A stretch of 64,000 bases of DNA from Ascaris suum (GCA_013433145.1 CM024173.1:8018322-8082321), one strand, 5' to 3'; positions 29,401 to 43,000 are shown, counted from the first letter of the stretch. Program-made: numbers and translations. Notes: generated by a model not told the origin, from the sequence alone.

Positions 29401-32400
29401 ACTTTAAGTCGTTTCTTAGAGGTCGTTGATGAGGCGATCCATAAAAATGAGTGAAGATCGTTTACAGATGAAACCAGCGAAACCAGCGTTTTGCATATTC
29501 GAATACGTATATTTTGCACGTGCTGATTCTATTTTAGAAGGTGAGCATTCACTTTTACAACTTTCGTCAATGCCTATACATGAACTTTCTCAAACAGTCA
29601 ACAGCGTTACTTAAAATGCTAATATATGTGCTGATGAGAGCAGTTGTTGAGGCTCATTTAGAATTATTTCAAGAAGGTTTTGAGCAATTATTTCATCTAA
29701 TCCGCTCTACTTCTCTCCCTTCCTCGCCTATACCCCCTCTGAATAAAATGCTCTAAACTGAGCAGTGTTATCATACCGAAGGGTCCGGTGAAGTATGGGA
29801 TAGTCAATGAAACTATAATATCCATATAGAGGAAAACATTCATCATACAGATCCTCTAGAATCCAGCGAGAAATCCATACAGACTGGATGCAACATTTTT
29901 CGGACGGGACTAACTCGGTCCTGAAAATTTTCCGTATGAATCTGCCTACTGCCTAATACAACATTGATATATGGGTTTGAAATTATCACTGCGGTATTGA
30001 TACCCTCATGTGGAATGTGGACAGGAAGACAGCCTTATACGAGTAGCTGTCAATAGGTTCGCGTTTTGCTAGCAGTAAAACGTTGCCCTATGCAGAAGTT
30101 TTAGTGGTCACCTTCACCTTCATGGAGGCCTGTTGAGAACTGATGCAGCGATTCCAGCAGTACTGCAACTGTTGAAACGTCTAATCGAAGTCCTCTAGCT
30201 TCCGTCCCTGCAGAACAGTCGTTATCTCTCCCTCTATCTTCGAAATGATGCCAGATTCCACGTTTTAAATCTAATTTCCCTTTCGAAAAGCTGATAGAAT
30301 AACAGGTGGCAACTGAGGTGGGGTAGGGGAGCATATGAGGAGGACGGGAAGGGACAACGATATCCTCGTTTTTTTTGGACTGAGAAATGTTGAGCTTCGC
30401 AGGAAGTTGCGTTAGAGCATTCAATTTTGCACTTCTATTCAGCGACAGTAAAGCCGTTAAACGCATTTTAAAACAAAGATGTGCAGCGTGGTTCATATTC
30501 GCATCTGCTGTATAGTGTTATGCAAGATATAGAAATTCTTAGCAACAGTAAATGCACCACTTCAAAATTAACGCAACAACAGCACTTATTTTCATGCTCC
30601 TCACTCGAATTGTTGAAGTTTACTCGAATAGTTGCTTATGTTTAGGGTCCCAAGAAATATCGACTTTAATTTATACTGACGCACTGATCGCTATCTAGTG
30701 AGTGACATTTTACTTGTTTTTACTGAGTAGAAAAAAACGTAGAATATTCTACTTCTAAGACCGTTCTAAATGCAGCAGTCTGCGCCATACTATCCTTCAA
30801 TTGGTGAAAAACTGAAAAAAAATGCATCAAGCGCATTTTTAGGAAGACAAGTTCAGTCTGTGAGAGAGGAATGCGGTCGGATTCTGGCCGAAGAATCGTT
30901 TATTGATGCTGATGTCGTCAGCACTGTCCCCGATTCTGCAACAGCCGCTAGCATGGGTTTCGCGAAAAAGGTGAAATAATTTCAGTCGTAATCTTTTCAG
31001 TTAGAGATGATTTATTTTTCAAATCTGTCACGGCTACAGTTCGCCTCGCTGCTTTTCTTTACTGAGAAAATATTTGAAGAAACGTTCTTCTCTTTTTTTC
31101 GTCCCTTTTGCCACAAAAATGGTTTCCTTCAAACTCAGTAAGCCCATCGAAATCTTAACTCAAAAATTATCAGCCCAAGGTTGGCGTGTGCGGATTTAGC
31201 TCATTCGATGAATGCGTTAGAACGGAACACTGACAGTCACAAGTTCGAATCTCTTCTTTAAGCGTGGCTTTTTTGCTTCACATTTTACTCGACAGCGACA
31301 TGTTCATTACAGAGTGGCATAAGATACGAGCAAGTATTACACCGCAACGGTTATGTAGGCCGATCGTTCATTCAACCGAACACCGAACTACGGCAGAAGA
31401 CAGTACATAAAAAGTTTGGTGTGATCAGGGAGAGCGTTGAAAAAAAAAGGATCATTCTTATCGATGATTCAATTGTGAGGGGCAACACAATGAGCATTAT
31501 CGTCAGCATGCTGAGGGCATGTGGTGCAAAAGAGGTTCCTTTCAGTCATTCGCTAATCTTTTCCTTTCTGTTCGCTCATTCTTTGTTCCTTTTTGAGATC
31601 CTCACGGAACATTACCGCATAATCACTCTAAGATAAATTTAGTAATGTATGTGGGAGGATGTGTGTATACTTCCTCGTATTTCCAGTGGCGTTGTCCACT
31701 GTTCAGTAGCACGAATTTCCCTCTGCTGTCAAACTCGTTTGATTGAAAAGTGGAAGAAATGTTCCGTTTGATATGGCAGGTGGGTCATCCTCTGTTTCTC
31801 CCATAAGTGAATCTTCTTTTCCTTATTAGAGGGTTTTGAAACACTTTTCAGTCTTGATGACCAGACTACCTTTGGAAATAAACACATTAGGAGTTGCACC
31901 CTATAGTTTATTGTGGGGGGAATTATCAACATAGAACGGTTATTTGACACATTCACATGCAGGAAAGCGAAACTTGAGCACTCTGAGGGTATTTAGCTAA
32001 TGCCGGCGCTCAAGTTTTGTTTGCAATCGATGGAGCGAATTTCCGGCAGATTTGTGGAGACTAACCAACTCATTATTGCAACCATGAGCAAATTTTCAAC
32101 TCGAATTGATCATGTTCAGACTCATTCAAATAAGTTGAAGAACTCATATCTTTGGCGATGAAATGCTTTCCATATAATGGCATATGAACGCCAACATTTC
32201 GAAGTCTGTAAATTCACACGATGTAACATCGAAGGCAGTTGATGACTTACCAAATATACAAATAAATGATGGCCATCGCTGCTATGTGATGATCGCGATA
32301 GCCGTTTGAAAAGCTTCTGTCACTGTTTTCTAACATATTATCATTCGAAGTTTTGGCCAACAGCTTCTTGACAACCATCTTCTTATTGCTGTCCTATGCC

Positions 32401-34063
32401 TTTTCCTCCCAGAGTCGAAGCTCTTTCTTTATTTCTCTCTCTTCCGCCTAATCAGCTCCCTCCACAAGAACTTATGAGTATCGGCGGGCCAAAATGAGAC
32501 TCTTTATAGTCCGGAGTTCTCATTCCTTGGTCCTGCATCCGCAGGCTGCTGTACAATTGCATTTTAGGCTATCACGGAACCATCGTACATGGACTCATAG
32601 AATTTACAAGACAAACTGCAGCCCCTCCTCCTTCCTCGTTATGCGGCGGCTGAATTCCTTCGCAAGATTTGCTTCAATCGAAGGCACCTCTTCATCTCTT
32701 CAAATGCTCACATCTGATTATCACTGTTAGTGTCGATTCCTTCTACCACTTAATCGCCATCTTGCAACCATCGTCGTAGAAGATTTCTTGCCGCTGCTTC
32801 GATCGAAAGCACCTTTTCGACCAAGCAGAAACTTGCTGTGCTCGTCCATCTCTACAAAAACCATAACGTCGTGTCGAATAAATTACTCATAGCACTCCGA
32901 GGTTCTGCATGCATCTTACCTATGGACGGTTTTATCGACAGGGCTAGCCACAATGAAAGTCTACGTTCTTCTTCATGCACCAAGTCTAGCTTCACCTTTT
33001 CCAAGTTACAACATCCCTTGTTGGAGGAAAAGAGAGCATCGGCACAGTCTTCCAATTTTTCAAGAGAACCTAACTTGATTGTAATACCATCTTCCTCTTC
33101 ATGTAAAGAGGACCTAACAAGTTTTGTACGTGAAGGCATCTCCGGCCCTCTGAGGTGCCCGGTGGATTTGTTCAGCTGGTGAGGACTGTGACTACCGGCT
33201 GCCAACACATTCCCTTCGACTTTTTGCGAGCTCTAAGATCAAAAACTGAAGTGCAAGCGTGAGGTAAAAAGTGAGGTTTTAATTTTGTTGGGGAATCCCA
33301 GCCGTAGCTAACGGTGCAAGAACACAGAATTTTTGAAAATTAAGAAAAGTGTACCAGCTCCTCGCGTATTGCGCAGCCCCTCAATAATATTTTTAAATGA
33401 AATGTGACGTGCAGAAATTTCACATGACCTTGCAAACCGAAAGATTTCACTATCGGTTTCTTAGTTCAGCCTGATGAGCAAGTATCTGCTATAAAGAATT
33501 TCTGCATTGGCGTTTGCGTACCTCAAGTTGCACTCAGAGCACCACATCACTGACCAAACGACGTCTAAAACACATGTTACAGGAGCCCATTTCAACCTCA
33601 TTTTGCGTTATGGAGATGTGCTGTATTTGCACCCTCTTGCATCCTACACAGTAAGGTCTGCAACGGAATCTCCTGGGGAGAACAAACAAATCTTTCGCAT
33701 GCTTTAATGGAATAGTGATTCAACAAAAATGCAACCATTTTTAATTTGGCAGAAAGGCAATGTCAAGCAAACATTCTTCTGATTCTTGTTGAGATTTTCC
33801 AGGTGCACCTTCGGATAGCATCACCACCGCTTAAACACCCATGCTTCATGGGCATCAACATCCCATCAAAGAGTGAGCTCATCGCAGCCAACTTCAGCGT
33901 CGACGAAATTTGCAAACAGCTGGGCGCTGATTCCGTACGGTACCTGAGCATCGAAGGCCTCAAACGTGCCGTTATTGGCGGACTAGTACGACAGGCGGAC
34001 AAGAAAATAGGCCACTGCACAGCTTGTCTCAGTGGAGAATATCCGGCAAAGCTCGAATGGTAA
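20494..34063 (+). CDS. ppat-1: Amidophosphoribosyltransferase (glutamine PRPP amidotransferase), complete, ten exons
   Basis: It makes 5-phosphoribosylamine from PRPP and glutamine, the first committed step of purine synthesis in the cytosol. Exons: 20494-20588, 20975-21096, 22107-22261, 23137-23265, 24117-24267, 28154-28290, 29468-29540, 30843-30970, 31313-31534, 33803-34063. All phases agree, giving 490 residues against 517 in human. The Ntn glutaminase domain comes first: MCGIFGII with nucleophile Cys2, LQHR then [33 protein letters not shown] and [15 protein letters not shown]. The phosphoribosyltransferase domain has [13 protein letters not shown] (Asp381-Asp382) as PRPP loop. Cys272, Cys418, Cys476 and Cys479 have spacing 146/58/3, close to the four 4Fe-4S ligands of Bacillus PurF. 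The end, [17 protein letters not shown], matches the animal C-terminus. The exon 5 donor is the least certain. Intron 5 carries an RTE retrotransposon. Confidence 0.96.
23713..23740. repeat. C/T-rich tract in intron 4 of ppat-1
   Basis: A nearly pure pyrimidine run (CCCTCTCC/CCTCCC units) ends in ACCACAG. It resembles an over-long polypyrimidine tract, but no plausible exon follows it. Related C/T-rich tracts occur near 28381, 29709, 58569, 60546 and 63266. Confidence 0.7.
24406..24476 (+). pseudogene. tRNA-like relic (tRNA-Val-GAC-like spacing) in ppat-1 intron 5
   Basis: The sequence keeps the D-loop signature ACTCAGTGGTAGAACG and a five-pair anticodon stem (TTCGT/GCGAA). The seven-base loop CTGACAA carries anticodon GAC with U33 and A37, and a five-base variable region follows. 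The T-arm survives only through G-U pairs (TCGGG/TTTTG), the D-stem has two mismatches, and the acceptor ends do not pair. It is therefore a degenerate tRNA copy or the head of a tRNA-derived SINE, not a working gene. Confidence 0.4.
24676..24778. repeat. Degenerate tandem repeat next to the RTE 5' end
   Basis: Four imperfect copies of a unit like TTGACCGATATTTCTGTTTC follow one another. The last copies run into the presumed 5' boundary of the retrotransposon, so that boundary is blurred. Confidence 0.75.
24906..25730 (+). pseudogene. RTE endonuclease domain, frameshifted
   Basis: The frame opens at an ATG (24906) with [16 protein letters not shown], the usual RTE endonuclease start; IIGLAEIRR (the catalytic Glu motif) and [10 protein letters not shown] follow. 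The frame then shifts near 25228, after which [11 protein letters not shown] gives the catalytic Asp/Asn segment. After further small indels in an A-rich stretch near 25490-25530 it reads IDYILVNK and the GSDHRLV motif. Catalytic motifs are still visible but lie in three frames, so no intact enzyme is encoded. Confidence 0.88.
25861..27657 (+). pseudogene. RTE reverse transcriptase and C-terminal region, frameshifted
   Basis: A linker (25861-26115) is followed, after a frameshift, by a long open stretch at 26216-27184. It carries the reverse transcriptase motifs in order: [76 protein letters not shown] and the catalytic [11 protein letters not shown]. After the stop at 27184 the C-terminal part continues in another frame: [20 protein letters not shown], then [13 protein letters not shown], ending with [14 protein letters not shown] and a TGA at 27655. 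The reverse transcriptase core is the best preserved part. Confidence 0.92.
28381..28440. repeat. Pyrimidine-rich tract in ppat-1 intron 6
   Basis: A 60-base C/T-rich run ends in CCCCTCCCCAG, shortly after exon 6. It looks like an acceptor, but the downstream frame does not match the family, and family alignment places the next exon at 29468. Confidence 0.7.
31190..31262 (+). pseudogene. tRNA-like relic with canonical 73-base spacing in ppat-1 intron 8
   Basis: The segment fits tRNA spacing exactly: GCGGATT, TA, GCTC D-arm, an anticodon arm TTAGA/ACTGA with loop ACGGAAC, a five-base variable region, and a T-arm with loop TTCGAAT. The A-box (TAGCTCATTCGATGA) and B-box (AGTTCGAATCT) are recognisable. 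Several stem pairs are lost, including most of the acceptor stem and half of the D-stem, and U33 is replaced by C. It is a decayed tRNA or the head of a tRNA-derived SINE. Confidence 0.45.
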
Positions 34064-37000
34064 GGGAATCGAGGTTGGTCGATCCGAGAAGGAGAAAAAG
34101 GAAAAAAAGAAACGGAGGAAGGCGGTTTCTCTTGCTGCCGCGGTGGCTTTTTCTAGCCCAAAGCCCAAACATTTCACAAATAATACAAAAACATCTAGTT
34201 AGGCCCGTAATACGGCTGAAATTCAGGCTTCTTGAGTACCGATAAAATTTGGCTCGTAAACCTCAACTATGGGAGAATTTCATGAATCCAGTTCGATAGC
34301 CACGATATACATATTTCGGTTGATCATCTCACTTATGCATTCGACTTATCCAAAAATGCACAACGCACTGCATTATTCGCTTGATGAATGGAGGATTTGC
34401 ACAGTTCATTGGATCATGAAGAGCACTTGAATTATTTATTATGTTTTGCACAAATCGTTCAATCTGGTTCACGTTCTAGTTGTTGTTATTTAGTGACCAT
34501 TTTCTTTTTTTCTTTGCGTTAAATGCAGCACTTGCTATGCTCTTTAATAACACACGATACCATTTACCGGCTTCGACGTTCACGAATGGCAGCATGCACA
34601 CTTGAGCGATTTTTATACACATAGATTTGACGGCCAGATGTTAACTTGCTCATTCGTAGATAGCCTTTGGTGGGATGGAAAAACTCTTGTTAGGAAGTCA
34701 GAGGATGCAAATGGCGTCCCCTTCCCATGATATGTGTTATTTATGAAGTGCGAATTTCTTGCTGAAAACATAGCCATAACATGCGACTGCCTGACGAAAA
34801 AAAGCCAACAAACCGAACGCTAAACAAATAGCGATATCTTCGATCACTGAGAACAAGAATTACTATCCTTTTAGTCGAAGATAAGCTAAGATTCGCGATA
34901 GACAGAATCTGAGGAGCATCAGAAACTGGAATTTGATTTTTATAAAACGTCAGAGTTTATGAAAATTCATAAAACGCTAAAGGTCAGGATTTCCGATGCA
35001 TCAGAAGACAGTATTAGCTGTCAGCTATGAGTAAGAAATAGTGAACCTGACGTGTCACCCAAAACCAGCGCGTTCCGAAATTTCCTGACCACTGTACTTC
35101 AAGGTTCTTCAGGCTCAAATTTATCGGGACTTAGCCTCAAGTTTCAAATTTTCTTTTCGGGAAAAGGCCTCCACTGTCACTGACATCAACTTTCGATCTG
35201 AACGAACACACGGCTTCCCTAATCAAAACTGTGCGGTTGCGAGTCATCCAAAGTCGTGTTCTTCGAATAATGAAAGGAAGCAACGATGTGCAATTCACAA
35301 GGCATCATGTGAAGAGGAATTTGATAACTCTCACACAATCATTTTAACCAGTTGCAACAAAGGATGTAATTTGAGATCTCTAATGACTTTTTGACGCTCT
35401 TATATCCATTGTGAACGTCGCATTTGAAAATAACCTTTGCAACTGAAAGACAGGCGAGTGAGCTAAAAAAAAAAAATTGCAAAAATCCACATAGAGTGAT
35501 CATTTCCTCCTTTTACTGAGGAGGAATGAGAAAGCGAAAGCGGCAGAGACCAACAAAATTAGCTTTTGCGCGAATACTGACTTCTTGTGACTTGATTCTC
35601 CAGCCTTTCGCACTCGCCAACGATTGGGAAAAATACAAGCGTGTAAATCATTTGCGAAGTCTTCCACTTCATCCATTTTCACTTGAGAGATGACTTGCAT
35701 CCATATTTAGCTACATATTCCCAATGCTTACTAGCCGGTAAACTGAGAGAAGGATTCGCTGGAATCGCTAGACCCGCTTGGCCAAAAAGCTCCTATTGCT
35801 TTTTTCTATAGAAACTGTAAGACTTGTAAGTGAAACTGGTACTGAGACGAATGGAACTTCCCGAAAACGGCTCCTTCTCACAACTGTGTAACAACTAATG
35901 GAATCCCAGCATCTACTATCCAGAACTAGGAGTCTCGAAGGAAACATGTGGAACAAAGCATAGCCAAACGAAATCATTTTAGCACCTCGACCCAACACAG
36001 GCCACATTTGCCATCAGGCCACGGCACACAAAAACTGCCAGAGTCAAAATTTCTGTCACGTGAAAGGACAGTGAAAGTGAGTTGAGAGCCGCTTTTTTGA
36101 CGCATTATTCAGCACTCACAAGAAACATGTTCGCACACATCGCAAACATAAAAAGACAAAACTGTTGAGATTTTGCTGCAATAGAGTAGGTGGTTGGTTC
36201 GAATGCATCGAATGATGGGACCCGGTAACCTGCGCCTATTTGATACATACACGGAGGAACTCGGGTCGTATGGAATGAAATTTTCAAATCTTTTTTCTTG
36301 GCAAGAGAGGAGCATTTACGAAACTGTCCACTTTTGCAGTTTCTTAGATTAAAGAAACATTATACATCCATGCGGAAAGAAGGTATTTCGGCAATAAATG
36401 AGGGCAGCGTGACACTCGTCGAAGGTGTGGAAAAGGCCGAAAACTCCACTTGATATTTTGCCTTCGCAAACGATGACGTAATGCGTGAGCTATTGATTCC
36501 CACACAGTTAATGTTTATAGCTTTGTAAGTTGGTTTGCCGAGAAATTAAAATATTATGTCGTGGTCCCGATTACACGCATCTCGTTTTACGTAGAAGGTT
36601 AGCGACAGTATTGTTGTCCATATCGATGCGTATGAATTGTATTATGCCGTTATCAAACTCCTATTGCCGATTCTCAAAAGCAGCTTGTCATCTGATACGT
36701 TTTCAGCTTACGGCAAGAAGCATTCACTTTCACTATTCACGAAAAGCTTTCGAAATCAGCAGAAAGCTTCGTTCTATTTGTTTAAGTTATATCTCAGAAG
36801 ACCAACCATGTCCCAAATGTCGACCGTTTCAGTTCTTGCATTGATATCATAAATACGAAACAGACTGTCAAAATTGCCAAGCTCAAATTCCAGGACTTCT
36901 TCTGTACAGCTCCAAGCTGATGTCAGTACTTGAAAATCGTCAGTACTTGAAAATCATGACATCAGGTTGCAGCCTTGCTTTAGAGTTAGTTTTGTTCAGT

Positions 37001-40000
37001 GAAGGAATGCTGCAGCTCGTAATCAGCGGTTCCTGCTCAAGTACATTAGCTGTTAAAGTTGGACTCCTCAGTACTCGTTATGGAGGTATTGTCGCTTTTA
37101 TACCCCATTTATAATTGCATTCTATCGGTAAAACAGCCTATTTATCAATGCAACCTGATTATCTGTATATGCTGCCGACTTTTTCAGCTGTTCATTAGTT
37201 GCCTTGTTCCCGCTCTAAACTACTGTCGTGTTTCGGTTCTCATGAATCAATTACTGGTCCTCACTCCGGAAGCGCAGAATATGCTTGTGACCCCGTGTTA
37301 CAGTGGGACTGCAATTAAACTTTCGCCAGATCACATCGACAGATCGAAGACAGTTGCAGGTGCAGTGAACTCTCCATTACACACTTCATTAACGTTCTCT
37401 TGTTTCTAGACGTTGAATATAAATTTAGCACCCTCTTTATGACTGCGCGATCGATCTATAAGCGTTGCGGGTGAATGGATCTTCATGCATTCAGCAGTAG
37501 TCATAGATCTGACAGTTGAGTATCGGGTTTGGGTATTGTGTGTCGTCAAGAACCTGGGTTCTGCACATCAGCTTCCACAGCGAACATCTTCTCATATCTC
37601 AATCCAGACAAAGAATCCGACATTTGGACGGCATGATTTGCCCTACTCTATGCCGGAACCTTCATTGATTGGAACTTCCCAGAGAACAATTGAGGGTGCT
37701 AAGTATTACGAGCACTGCAGCAAGAATGTTTAACACATTATCAGAAAGCCTTCATTATGTACTGCCGCTTCTCGTATATTATTGGTCTCAAGTTTGATAA
37801 GCATATTTTCATGCTGAGAATAATGTTGTTGAAAATTTGCAGGAACATTTTAATCGCATCGCTTCTTGCAGGGTGGCTCCTTGATCCTACACCTCGTACT
37901 CCATAGTCGCATCATAGTATTCAATTTGTTGTTGTTGGAGCACCATCGAATCCCGCTGCACCTTACCACGAAACTGTAAAATATTTCTCCCACACAGATA
38001 GAATGCTGACACTGGCACCCTTCAAGGAGAAAGCGTTCGTGTTCTTCAAATACTTAGCAAGAATTGCAAACTGAACAGCTCAGGTTTGTTCCACTGTTCA
38101 ATTTCCTACCTTCAATTTCCATGAGCCATCTCGATTTCATCGACCTTTACCCCATCTGCAATTCACTCATTTGAAGCATAGTGTTCCCTAACTCGCTGCA
38201 AGATTTCATTCCATGCATATACCTCCACCATCTTGCAATTTTCCTGCATATTTATTACAGAAACCTCTACTTATCATTTCTTTAGCTCTTTCCTTTCTTT
38301 CTGCCATCTTCCAGTTCTCTTTGCACATTCGTGAGCGAAGACTTTACTATTACTTACTTCATTATAGGTTCAGAACTTGACAGCTTGAAGTATAAACGAG
38401 ATGTAATGATTCTTGTTGAATATTGTGTCAAATATCTGGACAGTCCCAGTTCTCGTAATCAGTCATCGACACTACCAGTCTATAAAGATGTAAAAACTTT
38501 CTGTCGTATCCTGGACAGCATTATTTAGAAGGTTCTATGAGAGTTGTGCGTGAATGAAGATTACATTGGTATCTGAAACAATGCCTCATGTCAAGGGTTT
38601 TTCTCTTGTTATTTTTGACTCTGTATGTGAGCTTGGATTATGAAAGGTCCATGTTTTTCGCACGCTCGAATAACCCTCTCTTCATAAACATTGAAACGCT
38701 CCCGCCTGCGAACTCATGTGGAACAAAAACCTTTGCGTCATTCCGCGATTGTTCAGCTTGTGGCACTTACACCACTGATGCTTAATCTCCTTACACTTCA
38801 AAGCCCTTGGGGCCATATTCTGTGTAACGGATTCATAGCGTTCATATCATGGACATGCGCATTTCTCGCGGCGCAAGTGACCGCAACCGCATGACATAGC
38901 CGTCCATAACATCTTCTTGTAGCGCTTATGACTCGTTTTGGAAAGTATTTCAACGAAAATTTGCGCTCCTTATTGTACATTGATGACTGCGCTGCCCTTG
39001 ACAGATGTAGCGACATTCGAAGCGGCGCTCATTCTTCCAAAGGCAAGCAGTGCGATGATTTCGTCAAATGCAATCGCCATTATCTTGAAGTGTAACAGTG
39101 CACTAGGCCTTAATTACACGAGAATCTAAAGACTGCATGCAATGGGGATGAATAATTATGCTCTGAAAGGAAAGGAAGTAGGTTGCCTCTGCAAGTTTTC
39201 ATGGCCGTGTAAACTGCGACATATATGTAATTAATTCAGCATAGTTCGACATTGCTAGTTTCCCAATCTTTTTCAGAAAGCACTGGAAGAGGGAACAAAT
39301 GTTGCTGTCTCAAAAGACAGCTCGGGAAGAAGCAGATCAGGAACTATGGAGTATATCCGACATTCGAAAACACTGTGGCATCAATATTTATTTACTTTAA
39401 TCGACAAGGCATTCATCACGAATAAATGTCACTTCATATCACTAGCATTTCCGTTCAGATGAAGTTATAAGGTGGCGTGAACGTTAGGCCTCAGCCTCAT
39501 CTCCCGCCCATCGGATACTGACGGGTCGATTCATCGTTATTCCACTCAAGAGGATAGTTCCGACTTGCTTCACCATCCTCGTCCCGATGAGACCACTGAT
39601 CGGGATGACCCGGCAGGACGAAGCTAAAAAGTTTGCTCGAAGCCCTCTTAAAACCGACCGTGCACTAAGGAATACTAAGCGATGAACGTGGTGGCATGAA
39701 TCACTCAATGAAAAACCGACGGAAGTTTGGAAATTTTATCAAATACCGTTGAATTGCACAAGTCATATGATTAACAAGGAATAGCTGTTTTTCTCACGGT
39801 GTTTGTTCTTAGTGCACAACGCAATCAAATGGTGAACTAAATACGACGTGCATCAATCCTCCATTTCAAAATCGCATAAGACAATGCATAAATGAGGTAA
39901 CGGTAGCAAAATCACCCTCTAAAAATATTCCTTTCGATAAGCAGAAATCAAAGAGAAGCCCCTTTATCATTAATGGGCACATAAGGTCGTACAAAGAAAT

Positions 40001-43000
40001 ATAACGAACATATACATGAAACTCATCGAGATGCTGATAGAAGCGACCGAGGTTAACTATGGAAGGCAATACAGGCCATAAGCCTATATGTGAATACGAA
40101 AACTTTTCTTAATTATCAAAGGCTTAATAAGCACAAATTGGAACTGCAAGAGGGTACAACAGGTTTGAACATCCTACAGATTCATCAAACATTTAGCGCG
40201 CCCGCAGAATTTGGTATACAAAGGGAATCCTGGAAAACAGTTTTCGAAATGTGTTTCTATTGTTAGGCCTTTTTTACCTTGTTGCCCTCTATCTGCGTGA
40301 AAATTTTTCGTAAATCATTAATTTCGCGATAGATTAGAAGCTTTCATTAAAGTTATTGAGGGAGTCAGAATTCCGGGCAGCTATAGAGACAAAAAGCGGA
40401 AGAATTCGGTACCTCGAGAGGCAACGGCAAAGAAACCGTTAAGAGCAAGAGATGAGAAACATTTGGAAAACGACTTGGTGAAGAGGTGATAGGACTCTAA
40501 AATTATTTAGGCACTACTACCGCAAATACAATAACGAGTGAAACCAAAGTGAGGTAAATATATTGTGATTTAAAGCGCACTGTCAAGACCTAACCTTATT
40601 TTTCCTCCGGTTTGGTCAGCAAATTCCGAAAACGGAACTGTATTCGAAAGAACACCGACATATGGGTTGTCAATAGCGAACGGCGATTCGGATACGACGC
40701 GCTACGTGCCCTAGCAGACAACGGAATTGAATAGTGTGCAGGGAATGCGGATGAATGATCGCATACTGTGAAGGCGATGTCTGTGCACACATATAGCAGC
40801 AAAAAGGAACAGGATTTACATCCGTTTTCATAATGCTTAATCTATGCAAGCCTCAAATACAAAAACTCATGCGGCAAATTTTAAGTGTCTTAATAACATG
40901 AACTTCATAACAACTAAAGAAATACAGACGAAGAAACATTGCGAGATAAGTAAATATGCAAACTTTGGGTTATGCTTGTCGGTTGGATCAAATTTTTTCA
41001 TCCATTCTGCATTAATAAACAATGTTTCACTCGAACTGCAAAAATATCGACGACACTTCATCTCGAGTGATGAAGAATGTGTTTGTCGATCAAATACTTA
41101 GCGGCTCCAGACAAAAATGAAGAGGTAATGATGGACCAGACGGTCACAGCAATGTGTCTTTAGCAAATTCGTCGTGCAGTAGGCATTCATGAGAAAAGCC
41201 TTTCGGTTGCCTAATACCATTTGGTTTCATTGCTTCACTAAAGGAAGGTGCCGACGAATGTCGTTGATTCGTTTTTAGCGATTCCTGCAAACGCAATTAT
41301 TAAGAAACAAACAGCACTAAAAATCTTTTAAAGAAAGGATCGCATTTGTAATTATCCCCTGCAGAAGAACAGCGTATTATATTTATGAATCGATTAATCC
41401 ATGTGCGATGGAATAGGCTGCAGGTCTTAGCAGTGGGAACTTTTCCATCGCCTCTATGAGCAATTCGTCCGTTTCCAAATGCGCTTTATAAAACCATCGA
41501 TCACTGCACTTTAGCGTTTTATACCTTTTGAGAATCTCGTGGATTGAGCATATCATTTTGCTGAAATGTTAGTGCGATGTAAGGAGCGGAAAGAGAAATG
41601 TTGAGAACTACATCGCTATGACGAAAAGACTACTGAGACCAAAGAGCCCTTTCTTCTCTCGCCGATTCGCAATACCTGCAATGCATGACGCACACCTGTG
41701 CTAAAGTGTAGGTGAGATCCCTCACTTCACAGCTTATTGCTTCCGTGCTATCACCACAAGGGATTCCCTTCCTCATCGATTTCATAGCTCACTCGCGTTT
41801 GAAGATTTAGTCGAAGCAAGGGGATAAGTAAAAGAATGATCTTTCAGTGAAACCTCTTAATGTGTTTCGTTTTCTCCGAACAGCTGAAGAACCTTTTCGT
41901 CTGTGGGCGGGTTTCTGAGCAATCAAGGCAAAATACTCTTACTTTCACGCTTGTGTACGTGTTTATTTGTTTGTTCGCAAGTTTTACCTCAGAGGCCGAT
42001 GTGACAAAATTCGGTGGCCATAAAATTCATAGAAAGTTAGCCTCGTGTACCATCGTTCACACTGTTCTGTCAACTTCGAAAGGAATAAGATGCGTTCAAA
42101 CGAGGGGGACAAATTGCCAGCCATATTTCTGTTACATAGTGACCAAAGGAGAAACATCCAAATGAGCGACTGATTAATTAAAAATGCATTATTCCCCTAG
42201 CCTAACGGTTTTCTAGGAATTCATTAAAGTGCCTATTCAAGCAGATGAAATAGCAAAATCTCTATATCATGATAGCTCTTTCAGCACACTTCTTTACTTG
42301 CTTCGAAATCACTTATGTTTCATGAGAAAATTTTGCAAAGTTACGGGTCTCGACATTAGCGAAGGGCGATAGGATAATATCTATCTCCGTTATGCCCGGT
42401 TACAAATAGTTCCGCTTATAGAGCAACCACGTCTTTGAAAAAGTTGACGTACTTCGAGAAATCCTTGCTTCATATTCCTTACAACAGATTGCAGCAGCTT
42501 GAACCACGCGGTCTCTTCTGGACACTCTTTTCTATGTGGTTTGTCGGCTTCTGCTTTGTCATCGTTATTCGCTTGTGAGCACGTTCGACTTTTGCGACGA
42601 AATCTCACTATAACAGTGAATCTGCTGAGCTTGTGGGATCGAAACGTTTGCATCATTGTGTGGTGATGGCAAATAGCATTGAAAAATCCTTCACGGCTCA
42701 ACACTTTGAGTTGTCGTCCACAGATCTGAGATTCAGCTAGGCAATGAACAATTTGATCGAACTAAAGTACCATAAAAATTACAGGTCTGTTCTGTTCTAC
42801 GGCCAATAGCTGAGATTGTGCATGAGCTGTTGGTTTTGCTGAAAACGCACTACTGCTTGTCATGGCATTGTTTTCAGATATGGGGTTCTTTTTGCCAATG
42901 GAGTGAAATGCAAAAGCGCATCAGACAGTCTTTCTAGTGCATGTTTTCACTTATTTTAGATTTTAGTTAAAAGGAAAATCAGTTCATGAAAAAAGCAAGC

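Noticed and set aside
30101..30496. 131-codon minus-strand frame in ppat-1 intron 7
   Set aside because: Open but without matching splice signals or recognisable domain; within chance expectation for this much six-frame AT-rich sequence.
32852..33208. 118-codon minus-strand frame, with a 114-codon + strand frame over the same bases, in ppat-1 intron 9
   Set aside because: Both strands are open at once, no family is recognised and the frame ends without extension. It may be an old repeat fragment, but nothing diagnostic remains.
36170..36220. GGTTCGAAT motif resembling a tRNA B-box
   Set aside because: No A-box or cloverleaf spacing on either side.
42785..42935. 50-codon + strand frame after a TTACAG
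   Set aside because: Has an acceptor-like start but ends at a stop with no family, and the opposite strand offers an equally weak reading.
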